64,000 bases of DNA from Doryteuthis pealeii (GCA_023376005.1 CM042152.1:89347874-89411873), one strand, 5' to 3'. Positions 53,265 through 63,430 are shown, counted from the first letter of the stretch. Notes: generated from the letters alone by a model not told the origin. Translations and numbers: made by a program.

Positions 53265-53870
53265 TTGGTTGGTTGGTTGGTTGGTTGGTTTTTACGGCAT
53301 GTCAACCCATTGGGTTATTTTATGCCAAAGACATTTTTGTTTTATTCATTTTTGATGGGTACTCTTTTTTAATACATTTCTTTTAAACTCATTTTTTCTG
53401 TTTAACCCTAACAGGTACTACCACTCCGGATCAGAGTGGACCTGGGAGTAATGGTGATGAAGGGGTACTCCACATTCCCCAGAGCTCCAGAATTGGAACT
53501 TAACCATCAAATAGAGTTTAACGTTATACCCAGGACATTAAGACCTTCAGCTACCACCTTCTAGCACATATAATAAAAAGGGTTGGGCTTGTCATAAAGG
53601 CAGTAGGATTGGGACAATCATATAGGTGCTAAGGCTTGACGTGACAAACCAATTGATCGGAGGGCCTCTCCAACCGCCCATCTAGCCTAAGTAAGCACTT
53701 AAGTAAAAGTGTTGCATGTCATGGACTGCTCAGCCACCAGAGTTCCACCCTTAAGCATCACGGGCAGCCACCCATTTCCAACAAGCAGTCCCATTGGGGA
53801 GGGTCTTACACCTCTGTAAAAATGCAGTCACTGTATTCTAAAGACCCAGCTGACAGGGTTGGTAGTTGAG
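53265..53870 (+). repeat. family B, full length
   Basis: GGTTGGTTGGTTTTTACGGC head, core ACAGGTACTACCACTCC, ends CAGCTGACAGGG. Confidence 0.85.
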
Positions 53871-54134
53871 TAGTGAAATAAATGATTAAATATGAAGCTT
53901 GCAGCATCTTAGGAATAAAGGAGTTCCAATATAGAGAGACAGGAGAAGAAAGATATATTACAGAGTGGGAGGGAGTAATTATTGAGATATTCAACGTAAA
54001 AAGAAAAATCCGTTCTTGACATTGATAGACTATGACAATGTTTTTTACAATAATTGGGTTACTAATTATAGAGGTCGTAGCCATTTTTGGTAGAGCAAGT
54101 CAAAATAAAAAAAAACATAAGATTTATTACATCT
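53871..54134. other. unassigned DNA
   Basis: Nothing recognised. Confidence 0.4.
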
Positions 54135-54312
54135 AAGGGTTGGCTGAAAAGTCCATAAGCTGATCAAGATACCGCGATGAAATGTGGCCAAATGAGGTTT
54201 ATTTTTCAAAACAGTCCACTTTGCGGTTGACACATTTCTTGCATCAGTATTGCAGTGTTTGGATTCCATTGGTAAAAAAAAGTTATCAACAGCAAATATG
54301 ATGACAGTATAT
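54135..54312 (-). pseudogene. mariner-like 3' end relic
   Basis: Terminus AAGGGTTGGCTGAAAAGTCC. Minus strand encodes IIFAVDNFFLPMESKHCNTD then STAKWTVLKNKPHLA. Same family as 5868-6058. Confidence 0.7.
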
Positions 54313-54317
54313 ATATT

Positions 54318-54600
54318 TACCAACCCCTCCGCACGGGCAGGATGTGACACAAGGTCAATTTCTAAGCAGAGGACAACAGGTTTGAATTCAGAGTTTTCCT
54401 TCTCCTAGACCGGTTGCCTAACCAAGGTTAAAGAGCCCAGTCTGCCCTACTATTTATCCATAGCTGGAGGGAGAGTAGGATTCATATCTTTCCCAAGGGT
54501 ATTAGCGCTAAGTGAAATGCAATTACCACGTCCAGGATTTGAACTCGGGGCGACGATTCCATTTCCTATGACTTTAACCATTACACCACGCGCTTCCATG
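54318..54600 (-). mobile_element. tRNA-derived SINE, family H
   Basis: Minus strand: GCGTGGTGTAATGGTTAAAG A box, CGAGTTCAAATCCTGG B box, body to TTGTGTCACATCCTGCCC. The mariner sequence resumes after it (ATGACAGTATAGGAACTTTT), and ATGACAGTATA is repeated on both sides: a target-site duplication of about 11 bp. Confidence 0.88.
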
Positions 54601-54747
54601 ACAGTATAGGAACTTTTTTGCCCAGCCACGTATAGGAAGATTATGTACAAAAATTAGTCCAGTTATTTGTTGGTGAAGTTTCTAGGTTAGTTGGGATATC
54701 CAAAAATACCTAAAAAAATGATTTTGGACTTTCTCCTCTATCAGTTA

Positions 54748-54985
54748 AATTAGGTGTGTGGTGTAATGGTTGGAGTTGTAGGAAAAGAACTCATCGACCT
54801 GAGTTCAAATCCTGGACGAAAGTACAGTTCACATAGTGCTAATACCCTTGGGAAAGGTATGAATCCAACTACTCTTCTTCCAGCTATAGGTAAAATAGTA
54901 GGGTAGACTGGGCTATTTAACCTTGGTTAGGCAACCAGTCTAGGAGAAGGACAAATCTGAATTCAAACCTGTTAAATCCGCTTGG
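54748..54985 (+). mobile_element. tRNA-derived SINE, family H
   Basis: GTGTGGTGTAATGGTTGGAG A box, TGAGTTCAAATCCTGG B box, body to TTAAATCCGCTTGGGG. 3' end truncated. Confidence 0.85.
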
Positions 54986-55392
54986 GGTGGTCACTACTAG
55001 AATAGGCTTAGTTCTAATTAGTGATCTATTTTCTCTAATAATAAACCTTACTCAACATTACATAAAGTTCAAAAAGGGAAAGAGAACTGAAAACTCACAT
55101 GTTAAACCACCAGTCTTTGCAAAATTTAACAATCGCACAAACATAGTCTGGGGTGGGTTATGTGATAAAAATTTACATTTTTGAGCCATGATAGTAGAGA
55201 CCGAAAGTCTAAAATTTTGGTTGTGCTCAACCGGTTCTTATAAAAACCTTTTATGGTCAATTCATAGCATTCTGCCACAATTACTGTCACTCACAAACCA
55301 CCAACATATCCTTAATCCTTATTTACTCTTGGACAATCCAACAGAATTAACAACCAAGTTTTTCCCTGCTTAGTTACTGTTTTATCATTATA
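54986..55392. other. unassigned DNA
   Basis: Nothing recognised. Confidence 0.4.
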
Positions 55393-55588
55393 CAGGGTGG
55401 CCAAGAAGTCACTGAGGGAACAGATATCATATATTTTTGATTATAGAATTACGTAAGATAGAAAATCCATTACACATATATACATAGTTTGCCATAAGGC
55501 CATGGGTGTAAGATAGGAAATAGACATGTTCAAATTTTGGACAATGCTCTTTGCATTTCCCATAGTGCTAATTAGTGACTTCTTGGCC

Positions 55589-55593
<5 letters not shown>
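55393..55593. mobile_element. 201-bp MITE, Tc1/mariner-like
   Basis: Inverted ends CAGGGTGGCCAAGAAGTCAC and its complement GTGACTTCTTGGCCACCCTA, flanked by TA on both sides. Inserted at or creating a (TA)n run. No coding. Confidence 0.85.

Positions 55594-55640
<47 letters not shown>
55594..55640. repeat. (TA)n tract
   Basis: About 44 bp TA repeat directly after the MITE. Confidence 0.9.
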
Positions 55641-55645
<5 letters not shown>

Positions 55646-56199
55646 TACAATGACTGCTATTTACACAGTAGCATTGCAACCAACAAAGCCTTCATCAGAT
55701 GATGACTCTGGGTTCAGGCATGGTTTCGGGGCCGAAGCATCATTACCACTAACCCAGAGCACCCCAGCAGTATCTCACAATACCACCAGACTTTGTCGGT
55801 TTGATGTCACAATATAGGACTGCCATATCCACGCTGATGCGGTTAGAGCTTTCTCCTGAATCTTTTTTAAGTATTTCCTCTTGTCTGGTGGAGAAAGTCC
55901 AAGTTTAGACAAAAAATATATATATATGTTGAACCCTTTTGGGATTTCTGGTAATAAAAATATATATATATTATACTATTAGTAAACCCTTGCGGTAAGA
56001 AAAAAAAACCAGCAAATAGTTTGATAGTAAAATATACTAACAAAGTGCACCTGGAGAATACCAAGAGGGTCGTACCAACCGAAAATAATCGATTAACACT
56101 ATTACACTATATTCAAGCCTTGGACCACTCTGTTTGATTTGCTGAGTGTGAGGGATATCAGCAAATCTTTGTACTCAAAAATCATTGTGGTGTGTGTGA
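55641..56199. other. unassigned DNA
   Basis: Contains CTTCATCAGATGATGACTC, which looks like a decayed hammerhead-type core on the minus strand but lacks GAAA. Confidence 0.35.
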
Positions 56200-56340
56200 G
56201 TGTGTGTCTACTAAGTCTGGTGAATTAGGTGAATGGTTAATTTTTGTGATTGATTTCTTTGCCAGAAACTGAGAAACTCTTAACGCATCATGCACAGGAG
56301 CATTGTCATGGTGGAGTACAACTTGTTAGGCTTGTTTTCG
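56200..56340 (-). pseudogene. mariner-like transposase catalytic fragment
   Basis: Minus strand reads VVLHHDNAPVHDALRVSQFL then AKKSITKINHSPNSPDL, covering the second Asp (HHDN) and the approach to the third. Confidence 0.75.
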
Positions 56341-56678
56341 GGTCTTGTAACCCTTTCAGTACTTCCAAACAAACATGTTTCAGCCACAAAAGATCATATT
56401 AAATATGAAACTGATATTTTTGGGGCTTAGTCAAAATTTGAAGCATTATCTTGGAGGAAATTTTTCTCATTCCCAAATCCTCAGTTGGAATCTGCTACAC
56501 TGTTTCCCTATTTGTTACATTAATTCATGGGTTGACTACGAATTATGTACTGTAGTGTAGCAAAATTTAAATAACAGTATTTGTAAATGGAAAGTTACCA
56601 TTGAATCATAGCATGACCATTATAGAAGTGATTGATAACAGTTGACCTTTCACTGACCTAGACACTGATTTCCATATG
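56341..56678. other. unassigned DNA between mariner relics
   Basis: Nothing recognised. Confidence 0.4.
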
Positions 56679-56950
56679 TCAGAAAACTTTGATGTGAGGG
56701 GCATTGTCCACTATGAGTTCTTGCCACAGGACCAAATGATCAACTAGCATGTCTATAAAGACATACTGCGATGTTTGCTTCGTTCAGTGCGCGAGAGATA
56801 TGGCAGAACAACTCGTGGGTGCTTCACCGTGACAACGCACCTGCCCACACTGCCCTGAGTATCCGAGAGTTCCTGGCTCCGTGTGATTTTTTCCTCTTCT
56901 CCAAGCTTTAGGGGGTCATCATGCAAAAATGGAAGGTGAAGATCATATGA
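56679..56950 (+). pseudogene. mariner-like transposase fragment, deletion subfamily
   Basis: SENFDVRGIVHYEFLPQDQM, stop, HVYKDILRCLLRSV, then after a frameshift WVLHRDNAPAHTALSIREFL directly joined to APCDFFLFSKL. The linker between the two Asp blocks is deleted. The start joins a TATGTCAGAAAACTTTGATG sequence as in the 44.1 kb element. Confidence 0.78.
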
Positions 56951-57170
56951 TGACGCATGCATGAACGTGAATAGGTGGAGAACGAAAAGTTAACAAAGAT
57001 ATGACGTATTTCATATGGAATATTAACATTTTTGCACATGCATTGATCACGTCATTAGCTTTCCTAAACAAACGCGCATATAAAAATTAATGGTTAATAA
57101 CATCATATTCACACATTCACTATACACTTAACATCTTTCATTTTGTCCCTCACATAAACATTACTTAACA
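56951..57170. other. unassigned DNA
   Basis: Nothing recognised. Confidence 0.4.
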
Positions 57171-57217
57171 GTGTCCTGAAGATGGTACAATATACCGAAA
57201 TGCTTAAGTATTGACAC
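57171..57217 (+). ncRNA. hammerhead-ribozyme-like motif
   Basis: Stem I GTGTC/GACAC (perfect 5 bp), CTGAAGA, extra T, stem II GGTA-CAATA-TACC, GAAA, self-complementary TGCTTAAGTA, TT. Core intact; the unpaired T at the base of stem II may weaken it. Not in an obvious inverted repeat. Confidence 0.55.
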
Positions 57218-57299
57218 ATCCTGTGTTTGTTATATTTTTAAAATATTTTCTTCTCATTTTGTCGGATTAATTTCCTCACCGTATTTCCATATATATATA

Positions 57300-57465
57300 T
57301 ATATGGGAGAATATGTGCTTAATTGAAATCATACCTAATTTTTGAAAATTAATTAATTAATAATTAATGAATTAGGCGGGAATAATCATTAAGTATTAAT
57401 TAATTAATTTTCAAAAATTAGGTATGACTTCAATTAAGCACATATTCTCCCAAAAATTGTCGGCT
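57300..57465. repeat. family P foldback, spacer lost
   Basis: GGGAGAATATGTGCTTAATT at the left and its complement ending near 57453. Only the outer 60 bp of each arm remain, so the hammerhead region is deleted. (TA)n lies on both sides. Confidence 0.88.
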
Positions 57466-57539
57466 AAAAAAAAAAATTTTTTAAAAGCCATATCAAAACA
57501 CATCATTTGTTTATTTACTTCTCATATACATATATATAT

Positions 57540-57953
57540 ATATATATATATTCTAACTAATGCATGTACATAATAACACATATTGATTTGTAACTATATA
57601 TTAATATAGTAATATATTTAGTGATCAATTTGCCATGATTTTATGAAAGTCTTTCTTTAATGTTAATAATAGATAAGAGGTGTTATCAGCAATGAATCTC
57701 AGTGCATCTGTTGACAATTGCATTTGCATAAACATATTCAAAATATTGATATTTACTCATTTTAGCTTTGTCCATCACTGGGGGAATTGAGGATGAGGAA
57801 GACTTGACAATTCCCACAAATCAAAAGAGCTTGTTTGTTTTGAGCATTCAGAACCATTGTTTTTACCAGGGATTAAAGTTAAACTGCTGATTTCCACAGT
57901 AAATACACAACTACTTTAACTGCCAAACAAAAACTAGATTTTATATAAGGCAT
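57540..57953. other. unassigned AT-rich DNA
   Basis: Nothing recognised. Confidence 0.4.
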
Positions 57954-57996
57954 CCAGAGACACTGTGTTTCGATGTTTCACGTCTCATCAGTGTGG
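57954..57996 (-). ncRNA. hammerhead-ribozyme-like motif with GTC site
   Basis: Minus strand: stem I CCACA/TCTGG (4 of 5 pairs), CTGATGA, stem II GACGT-GAA-ACATC (one C-A), GAAA, self-complementary CACAGTG, TC. It has the canonical GUC cleavage triplet; the GAAACAC...GTC style is typical of Penelope-like elements. Confidence 0.65.
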
Positions 57997-58245
57997 CTAG
58001 ACACAGCAACTAACTCCGACCAGGAGCGAAACCCGACTGACTTTATGCCTGACAGATCTGTTAACGTCTAGCCCAACACCAGCTGCCGTTTAAGGAGCGG
58101 TGTTTTAACTGTTTTAAATACATACATCTGTGTATATACTTTACAATCAAATCTGTAAACAGATGATCATTGCGTTATGCTGGCAGTGAAAGTTTATTAA
58201 AGTCGCTCCTAAAGAGCTCTACCAGGTTACGGGAGCATATAATCA

Positions 58246-58246
<1 letters not shown>
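57997..58246. other. unassigned DNA adjoining a hammerhead-like motif
   Basis: AACTCCGACCAGGAGCGAAA and the following 120 bp are probably part of the same unrecognised element. Confidence 0.35.
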
Positions 58247-58292
<46 letters not shown>

Positions 58293-58690
58293 ACTCTCCC
58301 GTCGATCGACATATGAGTGTTCATACAATGAACACCCACACAGTGATTTGTTTATAGTGGTGAAGGCTTGTGTTGGACCATCCACACTTTTTGTACAGTC
58401 GATAGGAAAGAATTGGTGCATCAAGGGTTGCCACAAACCCAATCAATGACCGACCTCAAGAATTTTGAATTATCCCTCTCCTAGACGGTTACCTACCCAA
58501 GGCTGAAGGGCCCAGTCTGCCTACTATTTAACCCATAGCTGGAGGGTGTATATATGGGTTCATACCTTTCCAATGGTATTAGCGCTATGTGAAATGCCAA
58601 CAGCTTCGTCTAGGAATTGAACTCAAATCAACAAGTCCATTTTACATGACTCTAACCACTAGCCCACGCGCCTCCATATATATATATATA
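58247..58690 (-). mobile_element. (TA)n plus family G/H composite SINE
   Basis: TA run 58247-58287. Then family G (58287-58440, as at 5.6 kb), continuous with a full SINE H on the minus strand (A box GTGGGCTAGTGGTTAGAGTC, B box GAGTTCAATTCC) to 58676. So G is the 3' extension of H. Confidence 0.8.
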
Positions 58691-58707
58691 TGAGTTTTGG
58701 GGAGGCC

Positions 58708-58755
<48 letters not shown>

Positions 58756-59208
58756 GGTATATAAATAAGTACACAAAACTAAATTTTTATCTGAAATTTT
58801 CACTGTATAATTTTTTATCTGATATTTTCATTAATAAATTAAATTCATTGAAAACGGTTTTGGTTTATTTGTTTAATGGCATATTGACAACTCTTTATGG
58901 GTCATTTTAAACAATGCAGAGTTTTTATTCATGGAAAAAAATTCAGAAAAAAATATTTATTTTGCACATTTAAAAACATTCCTTTTATTTATGAGTTTGG
59001 GTTCCATATATGCTTTTCAATTAGATTGGATGACAATCATATAGCCTACGAATTTAACTAACACAAATAAAAGAAATTGTGCACAAAATCTCAGAATAGA
59101 TTTACTTTAAAGTGACCATTTCATTTTGAGTTTCTATGCCAGAAGAAAGGGTAATGTCTAACCCAAAATATTGAACAAATTGATATCTATCTTCTACGGC
59201 ATTCAATA

Positions 59209-59252
<44 letters not shown>

Positions 59253-59345
59253 TTCTGTTAATAGATCAAAGGTTTCAAGTCTAAATTTGGTTGCTTGCTT
59301 TTATGGCATATCAACCCTTCTTGGGTTATTTAATGCTGAAATGAC
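58691..59345. repeat. (TA)n tracts and family B head fragments
   Basis: TA runs at 58711-58752 and 59215-59251. Family B heads TTTAATGGCATATTGACAAC (58874) and TTTTATGGCATATCAACCC (59299) without bodies. Confidence 0.65.
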
Positions 59346-59734
59346 TCTGATTTTTGTGCCATCACAACTACTAACAACCTGACATTTTGGATATGGAGAA
59401 GGCAACTTCATTCTCCAACAAATATTTATGCAATTACAATAGAAAATAGAATTGAGGAAATTTTTATGCAGTCAAATTTATGAAAAACTAAAATAAAATA
59501 AAAAAACAAATTCAATAAATAAATAAATTATTAAACAAAACAAATTAGATTTTTATTATTTTTTTAAACATATAACGCCGTACCAGTAAATATCTCCTCT
59601 TTCCTGAGAAAATCTTTTTATGTAAAAAAAAAAGAATGACATTTTAGTATCTTTGGGATACTAGTTTCTTAGTTTGGCAAGAGAGTAAATTGACTGTTAT
59701 TGTTAATGACCATATAGAAATTTGATCTGTCTGT
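59346..59734. other. unassigned AT-rich DNA
   Basis: Nothing recognised. Confidence 0.4.
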
Positions 59735-60012
59735 TAAAATCAAACAGTTCTTCAAAGCTGTAGCCATGTCAGTACTATTGCATGCTTGCATCACTTGAAC
59801 TTTGATGCCTGGAGAAAGAGCGAGATGGGAATGACACAATGTTGCTGGATGTTGCTGGATGATGTCTTGAACAAATCTTGAATGCAGCACCTTACAAAAC
59901 AGCAGCTGTACGGCCACTTACCTCCAATCTCACAAACCACCCAAGTAAGATGAGCAAGACATCCTGGGCACTACTGGTGAAGTAAGGATGAACTCATAAA
60001 TGACATTCTCCT
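59735..60012 (+). pseudogene. LINE RT tail relic
   Basis: FFKAVAMSVLLHACIT, stop, TLMPG, later LNKSWMQHLTKQQLYGHLPP, then ARHPGHYW, stop, SKDELINDILLWT. Same LINE type as at 35.9, 42.3 and 47.4 kb. Several stops and shifts. Confidence 0.75.
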
Positions 60013-60300
60013 ATGGACTCCTAAAAAAGACCCTTAGCCACCAACTTCTAGCACATATATGATAAAAAAGGTTGGGGCGTGCCATGAGGGCTATAGGTTT
60101 GGGGCAATCATCTAGGTGCTAAGGCTTGACGTGACCAGCCAATTGGTCTGAGAGGGCCTCTCTTACCGCTAGTCTAGCCTAAGTAAGGGTCTAAGTGGAG
60201 TGTTGCATGTCATGGACTGCTCATCCATCAGGATTCCATCCTTAAGCATCACGGGTCGCCATCAGAGGTGCAGTCAGTGTATTCAAAAACCCAGAGAGGA
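60012..60300 (+). repeat. family B, 3' part
   Basis: CACTTCTAGCACATATATG-like start, GGCTTGACGTGACCAGCCAA, AGAGGTGCAGTCAGTGTATT. Confidence 0.75.
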
Positions 60301-60411
60301 GGAAATATTTACTGATACATACAACTTTTTATTGTCAAGAGTATGGAGATTTTAAAAATTTATAAAGGGATGATTTAAAAATTCCATTGGATACCATAGT
60401 TCAAGAGTATT

Positions 60412-60750
60412 TTGTTTTCTTTCGCTTTTGTTCAATGACATATCAGCCTTCGTGTTTGAAATACGCCAGACTTAGCGCAGGGTCATTGTCAGTTAAGTTA
60501 TTAGCTGGCTTCATAGGGGGGTTTCGGGTCTTCCAACATAATACCCCCCTCAGCCAGCCAGATCCCTTATTTAATGCCAAAGCCATCCTTAAAAAGAACA
60601 GTCATGGTACTATTTAACCAATATCTGGGGGTGGGGATGATAGAATTCCCACCTTTCCCAAGGATATTAGTCCAAAAGGAAACATAATAGTTTGACTCAC
60701 TTACTATGATATTGCAATCCAGCATTTTATCCACTATGCCACAGTTGACA
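60412..60750. repeat. diverged family B head and SINE H fragment
   Basis: TTCAATGACATATCAGCCTT (head) at 60432 and, on the minus strand at 60618-60750, ACTAATATCCTTGGGAAAGG with GATTGCAATATC in place of a B box. Confidence 0.5.
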
Positions 60751-60895
60751 TGTCCAGGTATTTTTCTCTTTTATAAGAATTGATTTTGTCAAATTAAAGG
60801 CTTGCAGAAATTATGTAATAAATACATGTATGTTAATTTCCAAAAATGTATCATATGAAGGAGAGAGTGGACTTATACTATTTCTTTGAATTTTG

Positions 60896-61270
60896 AATGT
60901 CCAATTGGACACATAGCATAGTGGATAAAGGAGTTAGGTTAAGACAGTTCTAAGTGACAGTTATCTCTAGACTGTGGGTTCAATCCTGGTCAGGGGCAGC
61001 AGTAACATAGAATAATAATTAACACAGCTTAACACCTGTACCCCCGATATGGTTAGCAGAATGAGAACAGGATACCCCCGTGGACTGAATAAAGGGTTAG
61101 GTTCAAAGTTCCAGTATGACTCCCGATTACGACAAGAAAATTCCCAAGTTCAAAAAGAAGGTTCCCGAGTTCGACAAGAAATACCTGAAGAAGGCCGGAG
61201 GGCACACTGGTCGAAACGTTGTACAGATGGCAATGAAGATGAGGACAATAGTCCGAATAATCCAATTAAT
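60896..61270 (+). mobile_element. VNTR-bearing SINE, family V, full length
   Basis: Head GACACATAGCATAGTGGATA, B box GGTTCAATCCTGG, GCAGAATGAGAACAGGATAC, three array units, CTGAAGAAGGCCGGAGGGC, GAAACGTTGTACAGATGGC. Confidence 0.88.
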
Positions 61271-61361
61271 ACTAGAGTGGACTTATATTGTAAAATACAT
61301 TTTTCAAGGTGTATTGTTTGAGTCTTTGAATATGTGGGGTTTAAAATAAAATTTAAATTCA

Positions 61362-61421
61362 GTCTGAAGGCTCATGGGAGATTGTTATTATTTTACAACA
61401 ATCTCCCATGAGCCTTCAGAC
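61362..61421. repeat. perfect 25-bp hairpin
   Basis: GTCTGAAGGCTCATGGGAGA... (61362-61386) and its exact complement (61397-61421) with a 10-bp AT spacer. It abuts family K. Confidence 0.95.
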
Positions 61422-61690
61422 AGGAAGAACCCTCCGAGCATGTGCAGGAAAAAAGACTCACTTCTGACCACCAAGATAATCTCTTGGCCATTTGGACCAG
61501 GGCCTTAACTGGGACCAGACACTATTACTGAACAGGAAGAAGTTTCCTCTTCATGTGGTGGCTATGGCCCATGTATAAAGCCTGAATCCTAAAACTACCT
61601 TTTGTCTTTGTCTCTTCCTTTTTTTTAAATTCCTTTTCAGTACTATCACCAAATAAGATGGGGTTAAAAGGAAACCCTGTAAACACACAC
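61422..61690 (+). repeat. family K
   Basis: Matches 52668-52960: GGGCCTTAACTGGGACCAGA, ATAAAGCCTGAATCCTAAAA, CTACCTTTTGTCTTTGTCTC. Confidence 0.7.
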
Positions 61691-61853
61691 CAGAAATAAC
61701 TAGTGCCCTTAAAACAAAACATTAAAATACTTGTAACTCCACAATGGTGACCACGATATGATTCAAACAAGCCACTAAAAAAACATCAGAACTAAAGGCT
61801 TTGAAGTTACCTTCAAATTTTAACCAATTAAGTATTTTGCTTAAACGACAACA

Positions 61854-62190
61854 CGGAGAGGTTGCAAATAAAAAGACTTGGACATGGTTAAGAAGAGGAA
61901 ACTTCAAGAGAGAAACTGAATCACTATAATTGTTGCACAAAATAATGCTATAAGAACAAATTATATGAAAGCAAAAATTGATAAAATGCAACAAAACAGT
62001 AAATGTAGACTGAGCGATGACAGAGATAAGACTGTAAACCACGTATTAATTGAATGTAGCAAACTAGCACAACGGGAATACAAAGCTAGGCACGACTGGG
62101 TGGGAAGGTGATCCACTGGGAAGTATGCAAAAAATTTAATTTTGACTATACAACAAAATGGTATAAACCAGAATCAAGGAAGTAAAAGCA
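61854..62190 (+). pseudogene. LINE C-terminal relic (second LINE type)
   Basis: Frames together read KKTWTWLRRGNFKRETESL, IVAQNNAIRTNYMKAKIDKM, CRLSDDRDKTVNHVLIECSK, LAQREYKARHDWVGR and VIHWEVCKKFNFDYTTKWYK. The CxxC-H-C zinc-knuckle-like motif of the family has lost its second Cys (CRLS instead of CRLC). Two frameshifts. Confidence 0.85.
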
Positions 62191-62252
62191 AATAATCTAT
62201 GTGAAATTTAAGATGATAAATATGATTAAAAATTGTGTAAAATCTTTGAACA

Positions 62253-62340
62253 TCTTATTATAATGGTGATTCAGTGTCTGTAACCGAAACTACATTACTG
62301 CTTACTTCACAATACCCTCAGAAATTGCCTAAGTTTATCA
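62253..62340 (+). mobile_element. Helitron type 1, 5' fragment
   Basis: A then TCTTATTATAATGGTGATTC, then GTAACCGAAACTACATTACT. The remainder is lost. Confidence 0.7.
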
Positions 62341-62622
62341 ATGAGTATTTCATTTATAGTTAAAATCTTTTATACATAGAAAAAAAACTTATTTATCAAT
62401 GATGTCGCTATGAAAATCTTATTTCGATTTGCCTCCAAACAGCCCATGTTATTAATGCATTTAAAATCCTGCAATGTGCCTTCTATATGGCTAAGAATTA
62501 AAGATTTGATATTTGGTTTGGTTAATTTGTATATTGGTTTGAACAAAACCAAATTTAATAAATAATTACTTGGTATCTTATATTATTGTTTTATTCTACA
62601 ACATATTAAAATCAATCCTAAG

Positions 62623-62625
<3 letters not shown>
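62341..62625. other. unassigned AT-rich DNA
   Basis: Nothing recognised. Confidence 0.4.
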
Positions 62626-62674
<49 letters not shown>

Positions 62675-62907
62675 TTGATCAAAATATCGGCTAATAATGT
62701 TTATCAAGTGATCCGCAAAAAGAGGGCATAGAAACTTCATACGTTTGAAATGTACAGTTGATAACTATTTTGAAAATATGAGAATTCAACTGGATAGAAT
62801 TGAAAAGCATTTCATTTGAAAGAAAAGGAGATATGTTTCAAAGGTTGACATAAATTTTCAAATAATTATAAATATCTTCATGACTTATATTTCACATTTA
62901 TATATCA

Positions 62908-62980
<73 letters not shown>
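62626..62980. repeat. (TA)n and (CA)n tracts
   Basis: TA at 62626-62668; (CA)n at 62913-62945 followed by TA to 62980. The part between them is unassigned. Confidence 0.85.
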
Positions 62981-62981
<1 letters not shown>

Positions 62982-63017
62982 AGAGTTTCATAATTTGCTT
63001 GAAGCATTGTGTATGTA

Positions 63018-63255
63018 TTGGTTAGGAGGTTGATTTAGAAGGCTATCACAATGCAGTTTGGAATAAATAAAAATAATAATACGGTAACAATGGTGTTGTG
63101 TGTTGACCTGTATTTTTATTATTATTATTATTATTATTATATATAAATATAAATAAAAATACAGGTCAACACACAACACCATTGTTACCGTATTATTATT
63201 TTTTATTTATTCCAAACTGCATTGTGATAGCCTTCTAAATCAACCTCCTAACCAA
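63018..63255. repeat. long inverted repeat beside (TA)n
   Basis: TTGGTTAGGAGGTTGATTTA at the left and its complement ending 63255. Arms of about 110 bp, nearly perfect, around a (TTA)n core. The first 35 bp left of it match the family J CATAATTTGCTTGAAGCATT block. Confidence 0.92.
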
Positions 63256-63278
63256 TATATATATATATATATATATAT

Positions 63279-63430
63279 TAGTTATGGTAGTGTGGACATG
63301 AAGTCAACAGCGCTTGGTAACTGACATTTTCTTGCCTATGCGATTTTCAAAGTTTGGTTTGATAATCACATAGGTGAAAAACTGTCAGTTACCAAGTGTC
63401 GTTGAATTCATGTCCACGCTACCGTAACTT
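63279..63430. repeat. inverted repeat beside (TA)n
   Basis: AGTTATGGTAGTGTGGACAT and its diverged complement ending near 63430. Arms of about 65 bp with several mismatches. No hammerhead core. Confidence 0.85.

Noticed and set aside
55671..55720. hammerhead-like motif on the minus strand (CTGATGAAGGC)
   Set aside because: The second core block reads GCAA rather than GAAA, and no stem I pairing is found.
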